Counted from the stretch's first letter, positions 24,487 to 37,483 are shown. The stretch: DNA of 64,000 bases from Acanthochlamys bracteata (GCA_019914995.1 CM034136.1:139270-203269); one strand, 5' to 3'. The notes: generated by a model not told the origin, from the sequence alone. Made by a program: numbers and translations.

Positions 24487-25644
24487 GAAATTGGAACTTA
24501 GTTTCAGTCCTTGAACTAGATGCGAATATTTATGTATGAGAATAAAGCCACGTATAGATCCTCGGATTTTAGCGTAGCATAACTGTAACATATTATAGTA
24601 TATTGTATACTGTTGGTTTGGTCCAAAAGTACTTGAAATTCAGAACTACCAGTCTACCACCTTTAAAATCATTTGAGGGGACAATTTATGTATGAGAATA
24701 ACCAAGAACAGAAGGATACAATATTTGTGGATGATGTTGTTTACCTGCCCTAAATGTCTTGTATAATATGGTTCACGCTAAAAGCTTGAAATATCTCGTG
24801 TCTGTATGACTCTAGAACACTAATCTTCAGGTCCTCTTTCCAAGTTGAATTGAGCTTTGTGATGCTGCTTCTGTTAACTTTGTTAGTGATACTCTTCCAC
24901 AGAGGATGGAAAAGGTTTAGTTTTTAGTGAAGTGTGATGAAGTGGGATACCATGTTTAGGGTGTACTTCAAAATCTAGAAATTTTAACTTTTTTAGTCAA
25001 ATTTAAAGTTCAGCGAAGTTCACATGTTTAGTTATTCATGTAACTGAGAACTCTTTTTTAATTTTAAGATCTAAAAATTCACCACTTTAAAATTTAAATT
25101 GTAGAACTTTACCTCCCACTTTCAACTAATTTCTAAATAAAATTAAAATATAAAATTAAATTCACTTTTAATCTACCTTTGAAAATACTTTTATATAAAA
25201 CTCACTTTCATTTAATTATTTTCACGTATTTGAAACGCGCACTTAGATTGTAGACTAAAATTTTGCAGAATCACCTAAACAAACAAAGGCAAAACTGTTT
25301 CGTTCATCGGTGCGAATACTCAAAGGTGTTGAAGAAGTGAACAACAGTGATGTTGATCTTGGCTGCTAATGAAATATTATTGTTTTCATATAATATAGAT
25401 ATAGAAGTGACACATGTTAGGAATCTTCAATTGATTTCAGGAGATAAGCTCTGTTTCTTTCTTCTGAAGTTTCTTTCTGGTAAAACGATTTGCGTCAGCA
25501 ATGATATCATTATCATTTTCAATGAAAGAACTTAGAAAATTCACCTTTTTCTTGGATTTCAAGTTTTAGAAATACATAATATCCTACCTTCTTTAATTAC
25601 AAACCTACAAGTATTGAAACTTTCTCTCAACGATTGTTGATGAA
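24487..25644. other. Intergenic region between P450 copies A and B
   Basis: Starts with the 3' flank of copy A (24487-24940), matched almost base for base by 27532-27890 after copy B and, inverted, by the spacers of the array. A family A MITE-like element follows (24957-25247), then a duplicated 5' flank that mirrors 22240-22597. No independent gene is seen. Confidence 0.75.
24957..25247. repeat. MITE-like element, family A, copy upstream of P450 B
   Basis: Duplicate of the element at 21927-22196, with ends GGTGTACTTCAAAA and TATTTGAAACGCGCACTTAG. Small indels separate the two copies. It was carried along in the duplication that made P450 A and B. Confidence 0.55.
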
Positions 25645-27531
25645 ATGGGTTCCGTTTTAATTTTGTCAGCAGCGACATTGTTGGTGTTATGTTCTTCATT
25701 TCTTTGGAGAGCAATTCAGACTTATTTATGGAAGCCATACAAGACTACAAAGAGCTTAAAGCAGCAAGGGTTGAGAGGTGAACCTTACAAGATCCTTAAA
25801 GGGTCGTTAATGGAGATCAAAAACATGTACATGGCTGCTAGAGAGATGATCATGGATGTTGGTGACCATGATATTACACCCAAAGTTCTCCCTCACTACT
25901 TAAAGTGGACCTCTCAATATGGTGAGCAATTTTCGTTTGCGCATAAGGTGTTTGATATTATTTCAATGATGTATTCTTGTTTAAACTACGTATGTATTCA
26001 CGTATGTGCATATATTATATAGGTAGAACCTTCTTCTACTGGTGGGGGAAAGAGCCAAGGTTATGCATTAGAGATCCGGAAATGGTGAAGCAGGTGCTGT
26101 CTAATAAGTTTGGCTTCTTTCCAAAGCTTGAAGCGATGCCTGACTTCGTTGCTTTTATTGGGAAAGGCTTGGTTCTCGTTCAGGGTGAAGACTGGGTGAG
26201 ACACCGTAGGATTGTCTCTCCCGCATTCAATATGGACAAACTCAAGGTGAGACTTCTAATTTTCCTTGTTCATGTTTCAGCAAAATCTCAAAAAAGTTTC
26301 CACTGATATGTGGCTTTGGATTTGATACGAAGTCGATGACTTCGACGATAGCAGATTCTGCTATCTCCATGTTTGAAGGATGGAGAGATGAAGAGATTGA
26401 TATGTGCAAGCAACTCAAAGAGCTCACAGCAAATGTCATATCGCGTACTGCCTTCGGCAGTAGCTTCAAAGAAGGGAAAGAAGCCTTCCTTGCTCAGCAG
26501 GAGCTGCTGTTAATGGCTGTGGCTAAAATGTTCAATCCTAGAATACCCGGGATGCAGTAATACTCTCTGCTTAAATTCTTACAAGCAATAATCTTGCAAA
26601 GAAAATTTTGCAACCCATATACATCCTTGCTTTGTTTGCAGGTATCTTCCTACTATGTGGAATCTTCATAGATGGAAGCTCGAGAAAAGAATGAACAATA
26701 CACTTACTAGCATCATTAAGAGTCGACTGGACTCCAAGGATTCTGGTTATGGACATGATCTGCTTGGATTGATGTTAGAGGCATGTGCTACTGATTCTGC
26801 CTCTAAGAAAGATGAATTGAGCCTTAGCATGGATGAAGTTGTTGATGAATGCAAGACATTTTTCTTTGCGGGACATGAGACCACTTCTTATTTACTAACA
26901 TGGACAGTGTTTCTGCTGAGCACAAATCCAGAGTGGCAAGAAACACTAAGGAAGGAGGTACTCGAAGAATGTGGTGCTGAAGTTCCAAATGCGGACGTGC
27001 TTGCCAAGTTAAAATTGGTACGTTAAGGCTCTTGATCCAAGTTCAGTTTTGAGTATATCAATCACAAACAGGTCTCATGAGTGTATGCTTGTTTTGCAGG
27101 TTAACATGGTTTTACTGGAAACGATTAGGCTCTATTCACCTGTGGTCATGATGACTAGAATTGCCGCAAAAGATATGACTTTAGGAGACATTATGATTCC
27201 AAAAGGCACAGTCCTTACGCTGCCAGTAGCACTTATCCACAGGGACAAGGAGTACTGGGGAGAAGAGGCAAACAAATTCAATCCTGTACGGTTTGAGAAT
27301 GGTGTCCTGAATGCATCAAAGCATCCAAATGCGCTACTGGCATTCTCAGTCGGTCCTAGATCATGCGTTGGCCAAAACTTTGCGATGCTTGAAGCTAAGA
27401 TGGTGTTGGCACTGATGCTGCAGAGGTTTTCATTCTCGCTCTCACCGAACTACAAGCACTCCCCTATTAGCATAGGCACACTTCAACCACAATTCGGTCT
27501 TCCTGTTATTGTAAAACCTTTAAAATCCTGA
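25645..27531 (+). CDS. Cytochrome P450, CYP709B-like (copy B), intact
   Basis: Five exons: 25645-25921, 26023-26246, 26333-26556, 26642-27017 and 27100-27531, with exon lengths identical to copy A (510 aa). The same landmarks are present: hydrophobic N-terminal anchor, WVRHRR in helix C (A has WARHRR), AGHETT, ETIRLYSP, FNPVRFENG and [13 protein letters not shown]. The copies differ by scattered substitutions, several around residues 100-135 (for example KLEAMPDF against KPEWLPSF). That stretch lies near the B-C region of P450s, where substrate recognition residues often sit, so specificity may have diverged. The start codons are 3047 bp apart and the copies share 5' and 3' flanks, marking a direct tandem duplication. 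The substrate is unknown; the ER membrane is the expected location. Confidence 0.88.
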
Positions 27532-28330
27532 GAAATTGGAACTTAGTTTCAGTCCTTGAACTAGATGCGAATATTTATGTATGAGAATAAAGCCACGTAT
27601 AGATCTTCAGATTTTACCGTAGCATAACTGTATACTGTTGGTTTGGTCCAAAAGAACTTGAAATTCAGAACTACCACCTTTAAAATCATTTGAGGGGACA
27701 ATTTATGTATGAGAATAACCAAGAACAGAAGGATACAATATTTGTGGATGATGTTGTTTACCTGCCCAAAATGTCTTGTATAATATGATTCACGCGAAAA
27801 GCTTGAAATATCTTGTGTCTGTATGACTGACTCTAGAACACTAATCTTCAGGTCCTCTTTCCAAGTTGAATTGAGCTTTGTGATAATAAAAGATTTCTGA
27901 AGGCAAGGATTGAATAGACCGGAGGAGAAACAACTTCTGGTCAGGATCAGTACAACAGATGCGAGGAATGGGTGGTGCTGCTAAAGAGTACAACTAAAAT
28001 TTTTTTCTTCTGAAAAAACAACCAGCAACAACAGAAACACAAGCTTCTGCATGCATGAAGGAGGCATTTCGTCGAACACTTCCTTCTCCTTAGTGCTCAA
28101 CCTCAAATCTCAAATTGTCAGAATCACTTCTAAATTTCTTCCCTTCAACAAAAAATTTCACTACCACTAATGCAATCTAATTAACCAACAGCGGCATGTA
28201 TACGGAATCCCTTTTAATATTCCGTTCTCTTCAACAAGCTGAAAACTACAACAAGCATTCGTACGCCGAAAAATTCCATGTTATTGGTTCTAGTTTCAAA
28301 CCACCTAAGCCCAGTTCTTTGTTCTCAAGT
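27532..28330. other. 3' flank of P450 B and spacer
   Basis: The first ~360 bases match the 3' flank of copy A, including GAGAATAAAGCCACG with a plausible AATAAA poly(A) signal. The similarity ends near 27885. The remainder (27890-28330) leads into a decayed PPR gene. A 62-codon ORF at 28196-28384 has no recognisable domain except that its end runs into PPR-like sequence. Confidence 0.6.
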
Positions 28331-28888
28331 TGTAAATACGTTCTGTTTTCTCGGCTGTTTGGTCGATGCACTCAAGATGTTTGACAGATTGCCTTAAATA
28401 ATTTCTTTCCAACGGAACTTGATTGCTAAAGGGCTCGTAGATACTAAGCAGTTTTCTGCTGATTTAGAGGTTTATGATGATATTGTTGATGAGGGTTGAG
28501 GAGGGTGATAATTTCACGTATCCGTTAGTACTTACAGTTCAATGATAGAAGATTATGACATTCTTCCAAGTATGGAGCACTACTTGTGTATATCAGACCT
28601 TTACAGCAGATTCGGTCACCTGGATGCAGCCTGGGAGTTTATTCAAAAGGTGTCTGTGGAAACAAATATTGATACCCTAGGACGTCTGCTAGCATCCTGT
28701 AAACTTCACAGAAGAGCGGACCTTGCTGAAGTTGTGGAAAGAAGGAATTTCAAAAAGTAAACGCAGACGAAGGTTATTATATCCTTTTGTCTAACATACA
28801 TGCTGCTGCAGGAAGATGGGGAGATGCAATGAAGGTTAGATCAGACGTAAGAGATGGACTGATAAAGAAACGTTCCTATAATTACTGA
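28330..28888 (+). pseudogene. Decayed PPR protein gene (E-type C-terminus)
   Basis: Fragments in several frames resemble a plant PLS-class pentatricopeptide repeat protein. Around 28372-28530 there is KMFDRLP, NLIAKGLVD, then EVYDDIV, GDNFTYPLVL, interrupted by stops. An open stretch at 28542-28760 reads SMEHYLCISDLYSRFGHLD followed by LLASCKLHRRADLAEVV, the usual end of the PPR tract and E motif. After a frameshift near 28755 it continues with EGYYILLSNIHAAAGRWGDA and KVRSDVRDGLIKK before a stop at about 28886. The internal repeats expected between the two parts are missing. Intact relatives act in organelle RNA processing or editing; this copy cannot. Boundaries are approximate. Confidence 0.8.
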
Positions 28889-29756
28889 AAGGAATTATTG
28901 AAGCCTTTCATCAGCACGGAATATTTCAAGTCGTGAAAGCAGCATCTTGTGCTTGATGAAGGTTAGAATTATTTTTGACGTCAAAGATAATCTTCAGCAA
29001 ATCTCTCGACATCTAAAAGGAGTACAACCTAGATAATTCCTTGAAATCAAGCAGTTTGCATGGGCTCCTTGATAGTTCTTACCAAAAGAGTGAATATTTG
29101 GAATAAGAAAAGATTAATGACAGAAACGTGAACCTAGCATATAGTCTTCTATTAAAACCTTGATTGAAGGGATTCTGAAACATGCAGATATGGAGCAATC
29201 AACCTAGCAGTATCTAATCATTTGAAATGTCATCATTCAATTCTGGAAAACGTCCAGTTTGCAGAAGTTTGGAGATTGCCAAGGAGAGTCCTGGCAAAAT
29301 ATTATGGCGCCCATCTATGACCATATTTAATGAAGAATTACCACCTCCAACCCCATCTCCCCAGACACCTCATGATAGCACATTAGTTGGTTGTCTCTTC
29401 ATTTCCAATGCTTGGAGAAACAGAGAAGGATTAAAATAGTGAAACCAGCCAATTTTTCATTCCTCAAAGGTGCCACAAATCAGAAATTGGAAGGTAAAAT
29501 TCAATCTGTCTTCTGCAGAGATTTTAGAGGTCATACGTTGCGCCATCTGAAGTAATGGTTGAATAAACCCTATCATTGTAGCGTATGTTCTTGTCAGATA
29601 CGATGAAATGAGTACATTTTACAAATCTTCAACAATGCCTTATTATAAGCAGCACTATTATGGGCTTAAAGCGACTTGTGTTTGTCAATGCCTTTCATAC
29701 TACTTGTATAGAATGATATTCTCATGAATTTTCATAGATTGAGATTCTATGGATGT

Positions 29757-30045
29757 TTGAGCGTGTTTGGATTTTCATTTTTCCAACTAAAATTTTCAAT
29801 TTTTTATTCATACTTTTCAATACATATTTTATAAATATTTAAAAATTTTATTAAAAAATTTAAAAAGTGTAAAAAAATTTTATGTAATGAGATTTTGTTA
29901 TTATAGTTTTATTATTTTTTTAAAAATAAAAAAATAGAACTTATTTTTAAAAAAAATAAATATTTTATATTTCAAAAAATTTCTATTTTATAAATAATTT
30001 CAGTCCAAAAGACTTTTATATAAAGTATATTTTATAGTTCTGAAT
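29757..30045. repeat. AT-rich foldback segment, family B
   Basis: An A/T-rich stretch beginning GAGCGTGTTTGGATTTTC. Its inner sequence (TATTTTATAAATATTTAAAA, then GTAAAAAAATTTTATGTAAT) recurs with variation at 32905-33150, 45285-45535, 45547-45765 and 49395-49595. Complementary runs of T and A on either side of the centre suggest a foldback. Boundaries are approximate. Confidence 0.4.
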
Positions 30046-32904
30046 AGTTAAAGCCCTACTGCCCTACCTTTGGCATTATTTCTTGCTTCGGTATTGTTGT
30101 GCTTGAAACTTCCAAGAATGGGTATCTACACACTGCTTGGAATATTCTTCTGTGTTTCTAGGAGTTTGTCGGTAGCTTGGCCTAAAAGGCATGCTTACTA
30201 ATATTTTTACTTCATTTTTTTCTAAAAAATTTATTTTCAACTCATTTTTAAATTAAGTAAACATAAAAAATTAAACTCTCTTCTAAACTTAACTTCTAAA
30301 CTTCTAAACTAATTTTAATAACAAATAAATACAAAAATTAAACTCATTTTTAAATTTCGCTTGTGTGACGAATTTTGGATTATTTTCAAAACCAATTGCT
30401 AATGAAAAAAATGAACCAAAATCTGTATGAATATCATTTCAGAATCATTGATAAGCAATGTGGAACTAAATTATTTTTTAATAATTTGTTTTAAATAATT
30501 TACTTTCGAAAACTCATTATCAAAAAATCTAATTCAGCGAAAAAAAAACGAACCTTAAGAGTTCACGCAGCGTGTTGCGTTCACGGGTTGTATGGAACTT
30601 CCTTTTCATGTTTTAGGGACTGCTCGAACTTCTGTTGCAATAGATATGTTTGAAATTTGTATGACGCTTATAGAGATTGGAAAATGTTTCCCTGTTATGG
30701 CATGGAAGTAGGTTACTTAATAGTGGAAACTTTGGATTCACTAGCCACATGCAATGGATTTAAAAGTTCATGGTGATGATGGACCCATCTTGTCCTGCTC
30801 CATGGAAGTTTCTGTTTGAACCAGCGCACACCTTCTAACAGTTTTGCAAATTCGAAAGGATTCACATTGGAAATGATTGTCTTTGATTCGATTTAAAACT
30901 GTGCTTGCTAAGACCAGGCATAAATTCTTCATATAGGACCCTTCATCTGTTATCATTCAATATGGTGGGATCCTTAAGTTTTATTATATGAACATGATGA
31001 GCACTGCAAATTTGAGCTGGGAATAATATCTTTCTTCGTAGCTCTATAGTACTGATTCTTTTTTGAAGTTGTGGTTTTGAAATGCTTGGTGTTTTGAATC
31101 GAGTGCCAAATCTGTATGCAGAATCAACGAGTTACGTATTCCTCACTGGAAGAAAACCGTGTATAGTTGTCGAAGATCGTTTTGCGATATAGCAAATCTT
31201 GGATAAGTTCTTCTTGAGGTTGTTTTCTGAACACCTGTGCACAGAAACAAAATTTTTCGAGCACAATATATACCAAATGAATCCATTCTTAGATAGTCCT
31301 TTTCAGCAGTGTTTGTATTCCTGAAGCAAAAATTGAACGCAATCTCGTTTTGATAAGGTTGTCTTTGGTTGAGACTGCTGTGGGGACTTTTTAAATCATC
31401 TCCCTTTATCTGGATTCTTTTTATTTTGGCTTGTTATTGCTACTGCATAAAATTGTCAAATCTCCAAAACATTAATTTGTTTTGCTGATTTCTAAAAACA
31501 AAACAAAAAACCAAAAAAAAAATGGTATGATTTCAAAAGATGTTCGGTGCTTTCTTTTTAATTATTTGATTGTATGCTTTCAATAGAGAGAAGATGTTCC
31601 ATGCTTTTCTTCTTAGTTTCATGATTCAAGAACATCTGCAAGCATCAGGAATAAGTTTTCTTTTAGTGTGCGGTCTAAGAACAAGCATCGCTATTAGATA
31701 GATGCTAATCATCACCACGTCCTAAGCCACTAATATTCATTTCCTTTTCTGGTAACCGGAATCTAGTGATTCAAATCAGTAACTAAACTTAAGCAGAGCT
31801 TTATAATGAAGTTACATTATGTAACTTTTAGTTTAAGGATTTTAAGTATTTTTTCTTTATATCAGATCGATGTTTCCTAGCTAGCATGTCTGACTTTAGG
31901 AAAGTTAGTTCATTGGAAGAGAGAAAATCGCACCTCATTATTCTGTATTAATTTAATCCGCACATTCCAATCTATTGCCAATTAACAGTATGCAGTTTTT
32001 GCGCAGTGTAATGGTTTATGTTGGACCTCCATCTTATATTAAAAGTCAGATTAATAGCGTGTAATATTTGGTGAGTCTGAATGGACAAACTAGTTTGGTG
32101 AGTAAGAAGCAAATTAGTAGTGTAGGAGTCAAAAATGATATTCAAATAAATAATTGACTAGCTAATTTTGAAGTGAGATAATAATCGTTTTGAGTTGAAC
32201 TAAGTAAACTCTGACTTGATAGATTCATTAATTTACGCTTTTTAATAATTTTATATTGACTGAATAGTGAAATAGTATGTATTTATAAATGATATATGCT
32301 AATTTTTAAAAAATTGGTCTATTTATTTAGTATAGGGATTCAGTTTTGCAGTTTAGTTAAAAGTTCCGGCAACACTTTTGGGGGTTCTGAATTATCTGAT
32401 GTCCTACTCGTTTTATAGGCAGATTTTTCTGGTTCCTGCATGAGTTCAATGCGTTTGAAGTTATTCCAAACGATGGCGTCTACGTATTATATACGTCCAA
32501 ACAATGAATACATCATGCTGTATACTGTATTGTTGTTCTGGTACCAGCATCATCATATGTATAATAATCGATGCATGAGATTCATGAGCAGGGTTATCAG
32601 CCAAAGGTTTCAATTAATGAAAGCCACAAGATAGCACCACCTACATTTTCATCAGATCACCTCTTTAAGTTCCCTATAACTGCAGTAATTTAATAGTAGT
32701 TTTGGCCTTATTTATTTAATTAGATGCATTGTCTTTGGATTCACGGGTTGCATGGATGTTTCTCTTTTTGCTATATATAGACTTATTAGGCATTAATTAG
32801 CTGCATATAGATAAAAGGCTTTATATGGATATGGACAACCTCTCCTTTCAGATCAATTTTTACAACCCACGAACTTTTTGACATGGATGGATTTGTGGAT
32901 CTGT

Positions 32905-33150
32905 TAGGTTGCGTTTGAAAGTATTTATAAAATAAATTTTTTTTTAAATAAAAAATATTTTTATTTTTTTGAAAAATAGATTTTATTTTTATTTTAAAAA
33001 AATAATAATAAAAATTTATTACATAAAATTTTATATATTTTTTAAATTTTTAAATAAAATTTTAAATATTTATAAAATATATATTAAAATCTATCAAAAT
33101 AAAAAATTAAAATAGAACGTCTGAAAAATGTAATCCTAAACGTATCCTAA
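32905..33150. repeat. AT-rich foldback segment, family B
   Basis: Begins GGTTGCGTTTGAAAGTAT and ends near AATCCTAAACGTATCC, with an A/T-rich core that reads similarly on both strands around TTTTTTAAATTTTTAAATAA. It resembles the segments at 45285-45765. No coding potential; limits are approximate. Confidence 0.4.
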
Positions 33151-36100
33151 AACAAGCACATGACGAAAATGGTCCGATGTAGTGTCCGCTCACTACTGAA
33201 ACCATTTGCAAAATCACTGAACATAATTAAACACAGAAAAGATAGCTTTGCAAAAATTATTGATTTGGCTGTTCAAGCAAATGCGTGGATGCAGTAGTTA
33301 ACAGTACAAAATAAATTGCGTCTCAGTCCTTTATTATTATTGATCATTAGAATGTGAGTATTGTGATCCATGGCAAACTTTTAAAAAAAATTTTATTCTT
33401 AATTCGCAGCTCTTGACGTTTTAGTGCGTGTTTTTTTTTAATTTTAAAAATGAGTTTTTAAAAAGTAAATTTTTAAAATTGAGTTGTTAAAAATAGTATT
33501 ATTAAAAATAATATATTTTTTTGTATTAAAAAATATGTTAAAAATAATTTTTTAATAGAAAAGAAATAACTTCTGGTGTAAAAGAACGCTTAGTGCATAT
33601 CAGATATATATGTATTCTGAATGCAAACACTGTGCACTGTCTCATTAATGTTTTGATAAGATTATTATTTTTTCTGGTTGATAGCATTGTTTTGTAGGTA
33701 GCGTATGTGAATTATTTGGATTTTCTTCTTGTTATATATGGATCTCTCGTTGCTACTTGCACTGACTTGTCACTGTTGAAAACGGTAGTTTTGATCATTG
33801 AATATCTCTTCATTGATTAATTGATTAATCTTTTGTGTATGAAAATTTTATGTATTTGATTTATAGATTGTTGACTACTCTTGTAATTCTAATTTTCTGT
33901 CTGAATTAGAGTTTTAATTATTTCACATATTTTAATGTGTTATATAAATTCAATATTTCATTTCAGCATCACTATATAAAAAATTCTAAATAAAATTAAA
34001 ATATAAAAATTAAACTCTATTTTTAACTCACTTTAAAAATAATTTAAATACAAAAGCTAAACTCTATTTTAACTTATTTTTTAAAAAAATTTATATTTAT
34101 TTTTTACTTTTGTGAAATTTAATTAAATGTATTTAAAATACGTCCTATATCGAACTCTGAAAAAAATATCCAATGCTTTCATTATTTTTTATTTTTTCTT
34201 TATATCTGTTCTGATAATTAAAAATTTTCATTTAGAGTATACATTTTTCATCCTCACAGTTCAAGTTTTTCTTAAAAAATTATTTTTGACTTATTTTAGT
34301 TATATAAAAAAATACTAAAAATTATTTTTTAAATGTTTTCTTCTAAAAAATATAAATATTAGATATGCTTTTAATAATATTATTTATAATAATTAATAGT
34401 TTATTTTTAATATTTTACTTTTAACTTAAAAAAACAATTCTTTGGAGTTAGTGATTAATGAGCTTTATATTATCATTCATGGGACCCTAAACACCATCCT
34501 ACGCACGTGCGTCACGAGAGATCATGTGAACTGCAAGTGCAATAATTTTGCCGTCTTCTATTAACATTCCATCATATATATAAATCTTGTAATCATAAAT
34601 AAAATGTTCTGTTTTTTGCTTTGCCATAACAAGTTCAAAGTACTTCTTCCCATAGTTGTCGTGCTCGAATCGATCCAAATAATTCGAATTTATAAAAAAA
34701 ATTATTTATACAATTAATTCATTTGATCCACTTTAATTTGATCAATCTGTTCGAATCAACTAGATTAAATAAAAATTTAAAAATTTAAACTAATAATATA
34801 TTTAATATAAAATTAATTATTAATAATTTTATATTAAAAAATATATAATTTAAATTTTGTATTTAAATATAATAATATAAAAATAAAATTAATTATTTTT
34901 TATTTATAAGTACTTCTTACGAACTTCAGCAAAATTTTTTTATCCTAAGCGCTTATCGAATGTCTTATTAATAAATACATGTTATTCCTTTAAGCTTGTT
35001 TACCCAATCCATTAAATTTATTTTTAATATAAAATAATTAATTAATTAAAGTAATTTATTTTTATCAATTTATAAAAATATTTTTTATAAAAATTATTAA
35101 AAAGTACTGTCAAATACTATTTCTGAGCGTGTTTCAATCAAATAAAATAAATTGTATAAAAATAGTTTTATTTATTTTGAAACAAACTAAGTAAATAATC
35201 TAATTTAATTCTGAAGAAAAAAATTGAGTTACGTAAAACTAAAATAGTCTTTAATTTGTCATGATCCTTTAAAGAAGCCAATTGATAACTAAAATAAGTT
35301 TTTTTTTTTTTTTTTTTTTTTCAAAACAACTTCTACATGACTTCTTATAAATTATTTATGAAAACAAATTTTTTCTAAATATTAAAATTTTAAGAAAATA
35401 ACTTCCCTAAAAGAAAATTAATAAAATCTCAAGGATCTTAGATATCTAATCATTAGTCAAAATTTTTAATGACATCATAAGTCACTCTCCACATTAATTA
35501 GGACCACAACTTCTAATCAATTGCAATGAGATGAGATAGGTTTTGTCACTTTATAATCTTTTCCTTTTTTTAAATGACAGCTACTGTCGTTATCTCTGAG
35601 TTAAGTATTATTATTATTATTATTATCTTCGGCTTAAGAATGTATTATTATTATTTAAATTTATGTATAAAATTATTTAATATTAATATTAAAAATTTAT
35701 AAAATATTATAATAAAATTAAATAAATAAAAATTATTTCCAAACACTATCTCACTCCGCCTACATTCTGGGTGCATTTTTTTCGCACCGAAGTCACTTAT
35801 CTTCTATAAAAAATTATTTTTAATTTATTTTTATTATAAAAAAATACAAAAGATTATTTTAATTTATTTTTTAATACAAAAAATATATATTATTTCTAAC
35901 AACATTATTTCTAAAAATTTATTTCCAAAAAACTCGCAAGAAAGCACCCTTTGTTCCATTAAAGTTTAGAAGACTTGTCTCATGTGATCAACCCTTAATT
36001 AATTAAATAATCCATACAAATCCATAAACACTTAAACTAACCATTGCTTTGTTTGCAGATTATTGGATTATTAAAAACATGCAACACTTCCAACAATCTT

Positions 36101-36382
36101 GCACATGTAGGGAATTAAAGGATCTTAAATTCTTAATTAGGTCATTTGAGGTCAATCTCATTATCTTATCTACCCTCTATCCACTTAATCATTTTTTTAA
36201 TCACTTGTAAGCTTTATTAGATAGAGACGTTTGCTTTTAACTAAAATTATGCATGAACGACAGTGCACTAGCTGACTTGAGCACTGATTTCAGTCTCAAA
36301 AAAGTTTCACAATCTTGATTGAGAATTTCTTAACCTAGCTATTGACTTGTTTTATTTAGGTAAAAATAGACCTTGACTTTAG

Positions 36383-36646
36383 TAAGAGGTTGTTTAGAGT
36401 TGGGGCTTGTTTCTCTAGCTCCACTTCTTTCGTCCAAATTTTAAGTTCGATCATTTTACATATTTTAATTGTCACTCCGAATTTTAATTCTATTTTTACA
36501 TCGAATTTTATTTCTAACAAAATTTAACTTCAAATTTTATTTCATTTATTTCAAATGTCACTTTGAACTCTGCTTTCACCGAATTTTATTTTTATAAAAT
36601 TTTATTTCACAAAATTCAGTTACGTGTATTTAAAATACGCTCTTAC
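36383..36646. repeat. MITE-like element, family A
   Basis: The left end, TAAGAGGTTGTTTAGAG, and the reverse complement of the right end, TAAGAGCGTATTTTAAATAC, are related, and both are preceded by AGTAAG or AAGTAAG. The interior resembles the element at 2494-2759 (repeated AATTTTATTT blocks). It is a non-coding foldback element; the target-site duplication is uncertain. Confidence 0.45.
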
Positions 36647-37475
36647 TTAAATTGATATATTCTTTTAAAAAAATATTATTTTATATAAAATTTAGTATAT
36701 AAAATTTATTTATATTTTTTTAAAATATTATAAAAATTTTTAATATAAAAAATTATAAATTACAAATACAAATAAAATTAAAATGGAAAAGTTGACCATC
36801 ACTAAAGGTATATATTTCACTTTTCACTTATATTCTATAAAAATATATTTCAATTTACTTGTTATTATTAAAAAAATAAATTAAATTATTTTAGCTCATT
36901 TTTACTAAATAAATTCATTTATAAATATAGTACTTTATTTTTAATAATTAACTTTCGGTCTAAACAATTCAACAGGTTGAATATTATTGTGAAAATCAAT
37001 TTTTGTTACATTTTTATTAATAATAATAATATTGTATTATTATATATAACGAAGAAATGGGAGAGAGAGAGAATCCTGGAAGAAATACAAAGAAGAACTT
37101 ATCTAGATTGCATTCCAATTCAAACCATCTGACGTTTAAGATATTAAATATTATTTAACATATAAATACTAAATTAATTAATTAATTAAGTTAATCAAAC
37201 TGAACTCCATCCGGATTATTTACTTTATCCATTCATTACTACTCCTAACTTTTATTATTGCTAGAGAGTAAAAAATGAAAAAAACTGTTAAAATAGAAAT
37301 GACAAAAATAAAAAAGAGATTAAAATTATGACAAATTTATAAATTGTTTTTATAAATATTATTTTAAAATTATTGATAACTAGCAATGTTAACCATCAAC
37401 CTATCTTCACCGACTGCTCGAAGGATTGAAGCTAAGCTCAACGCAAGAACACCCTCATCTTTCTTCTTTCGAAGC

Positions 37476-37483
37476 TATATAAA
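37476..37483 (+). promoter_or_regulatory. Candidate TATA box of PIF3-like gene
   Basis: TATATAAA sits about 530 bp before the predicted start codon at 38008, followed by a T-rich segment. If used, the transcript would have a ~500-nt 5' UTR. It was assigned from position and motif only. Confidence 0.4.

Larger units (their letters stand above)
28890..37475. other. Long gene-poor AT-rich region
   Basis: About 8.6 kb in which I see no supportable gene. Short ORFs (for example 29227-29439, 32440-32634, 34127-34318) have no recognisable domain and no splicing context. The DNA holds several MITE-like A/T foldback segments (about 29757-30045, 32905-33150, 33885-34147, 36383-36646), a poly(T) run near 35297-35322 and an (ATT)n tract near 35607-35625. 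Decayed transposon or non-coding RNA content cannot be excluded by eye. Confidence 0.55.

Noticed and set aside
29227-29439. 70-aa ORF with a Pro-rich segment (ELPPPTPSPQTPH)
   Set aside because: No recognisable domain, no splice or promoter signals, and it lies next to a decayed PPR gene. Not supportable as a gene.
34501-34512. Perfect 12-bp palindrome ACGCACGTGCGT containing a G-box
   Set aside because: No gene starts within 3 kb downstream, so a regulatory role cannot be argued; palindromes of this size occur by chance.
35297-35322. Long poly(T) run as a possible retroposon tail
   Set aside because: No retroposed gene body or target-site duplication could be found beside it.
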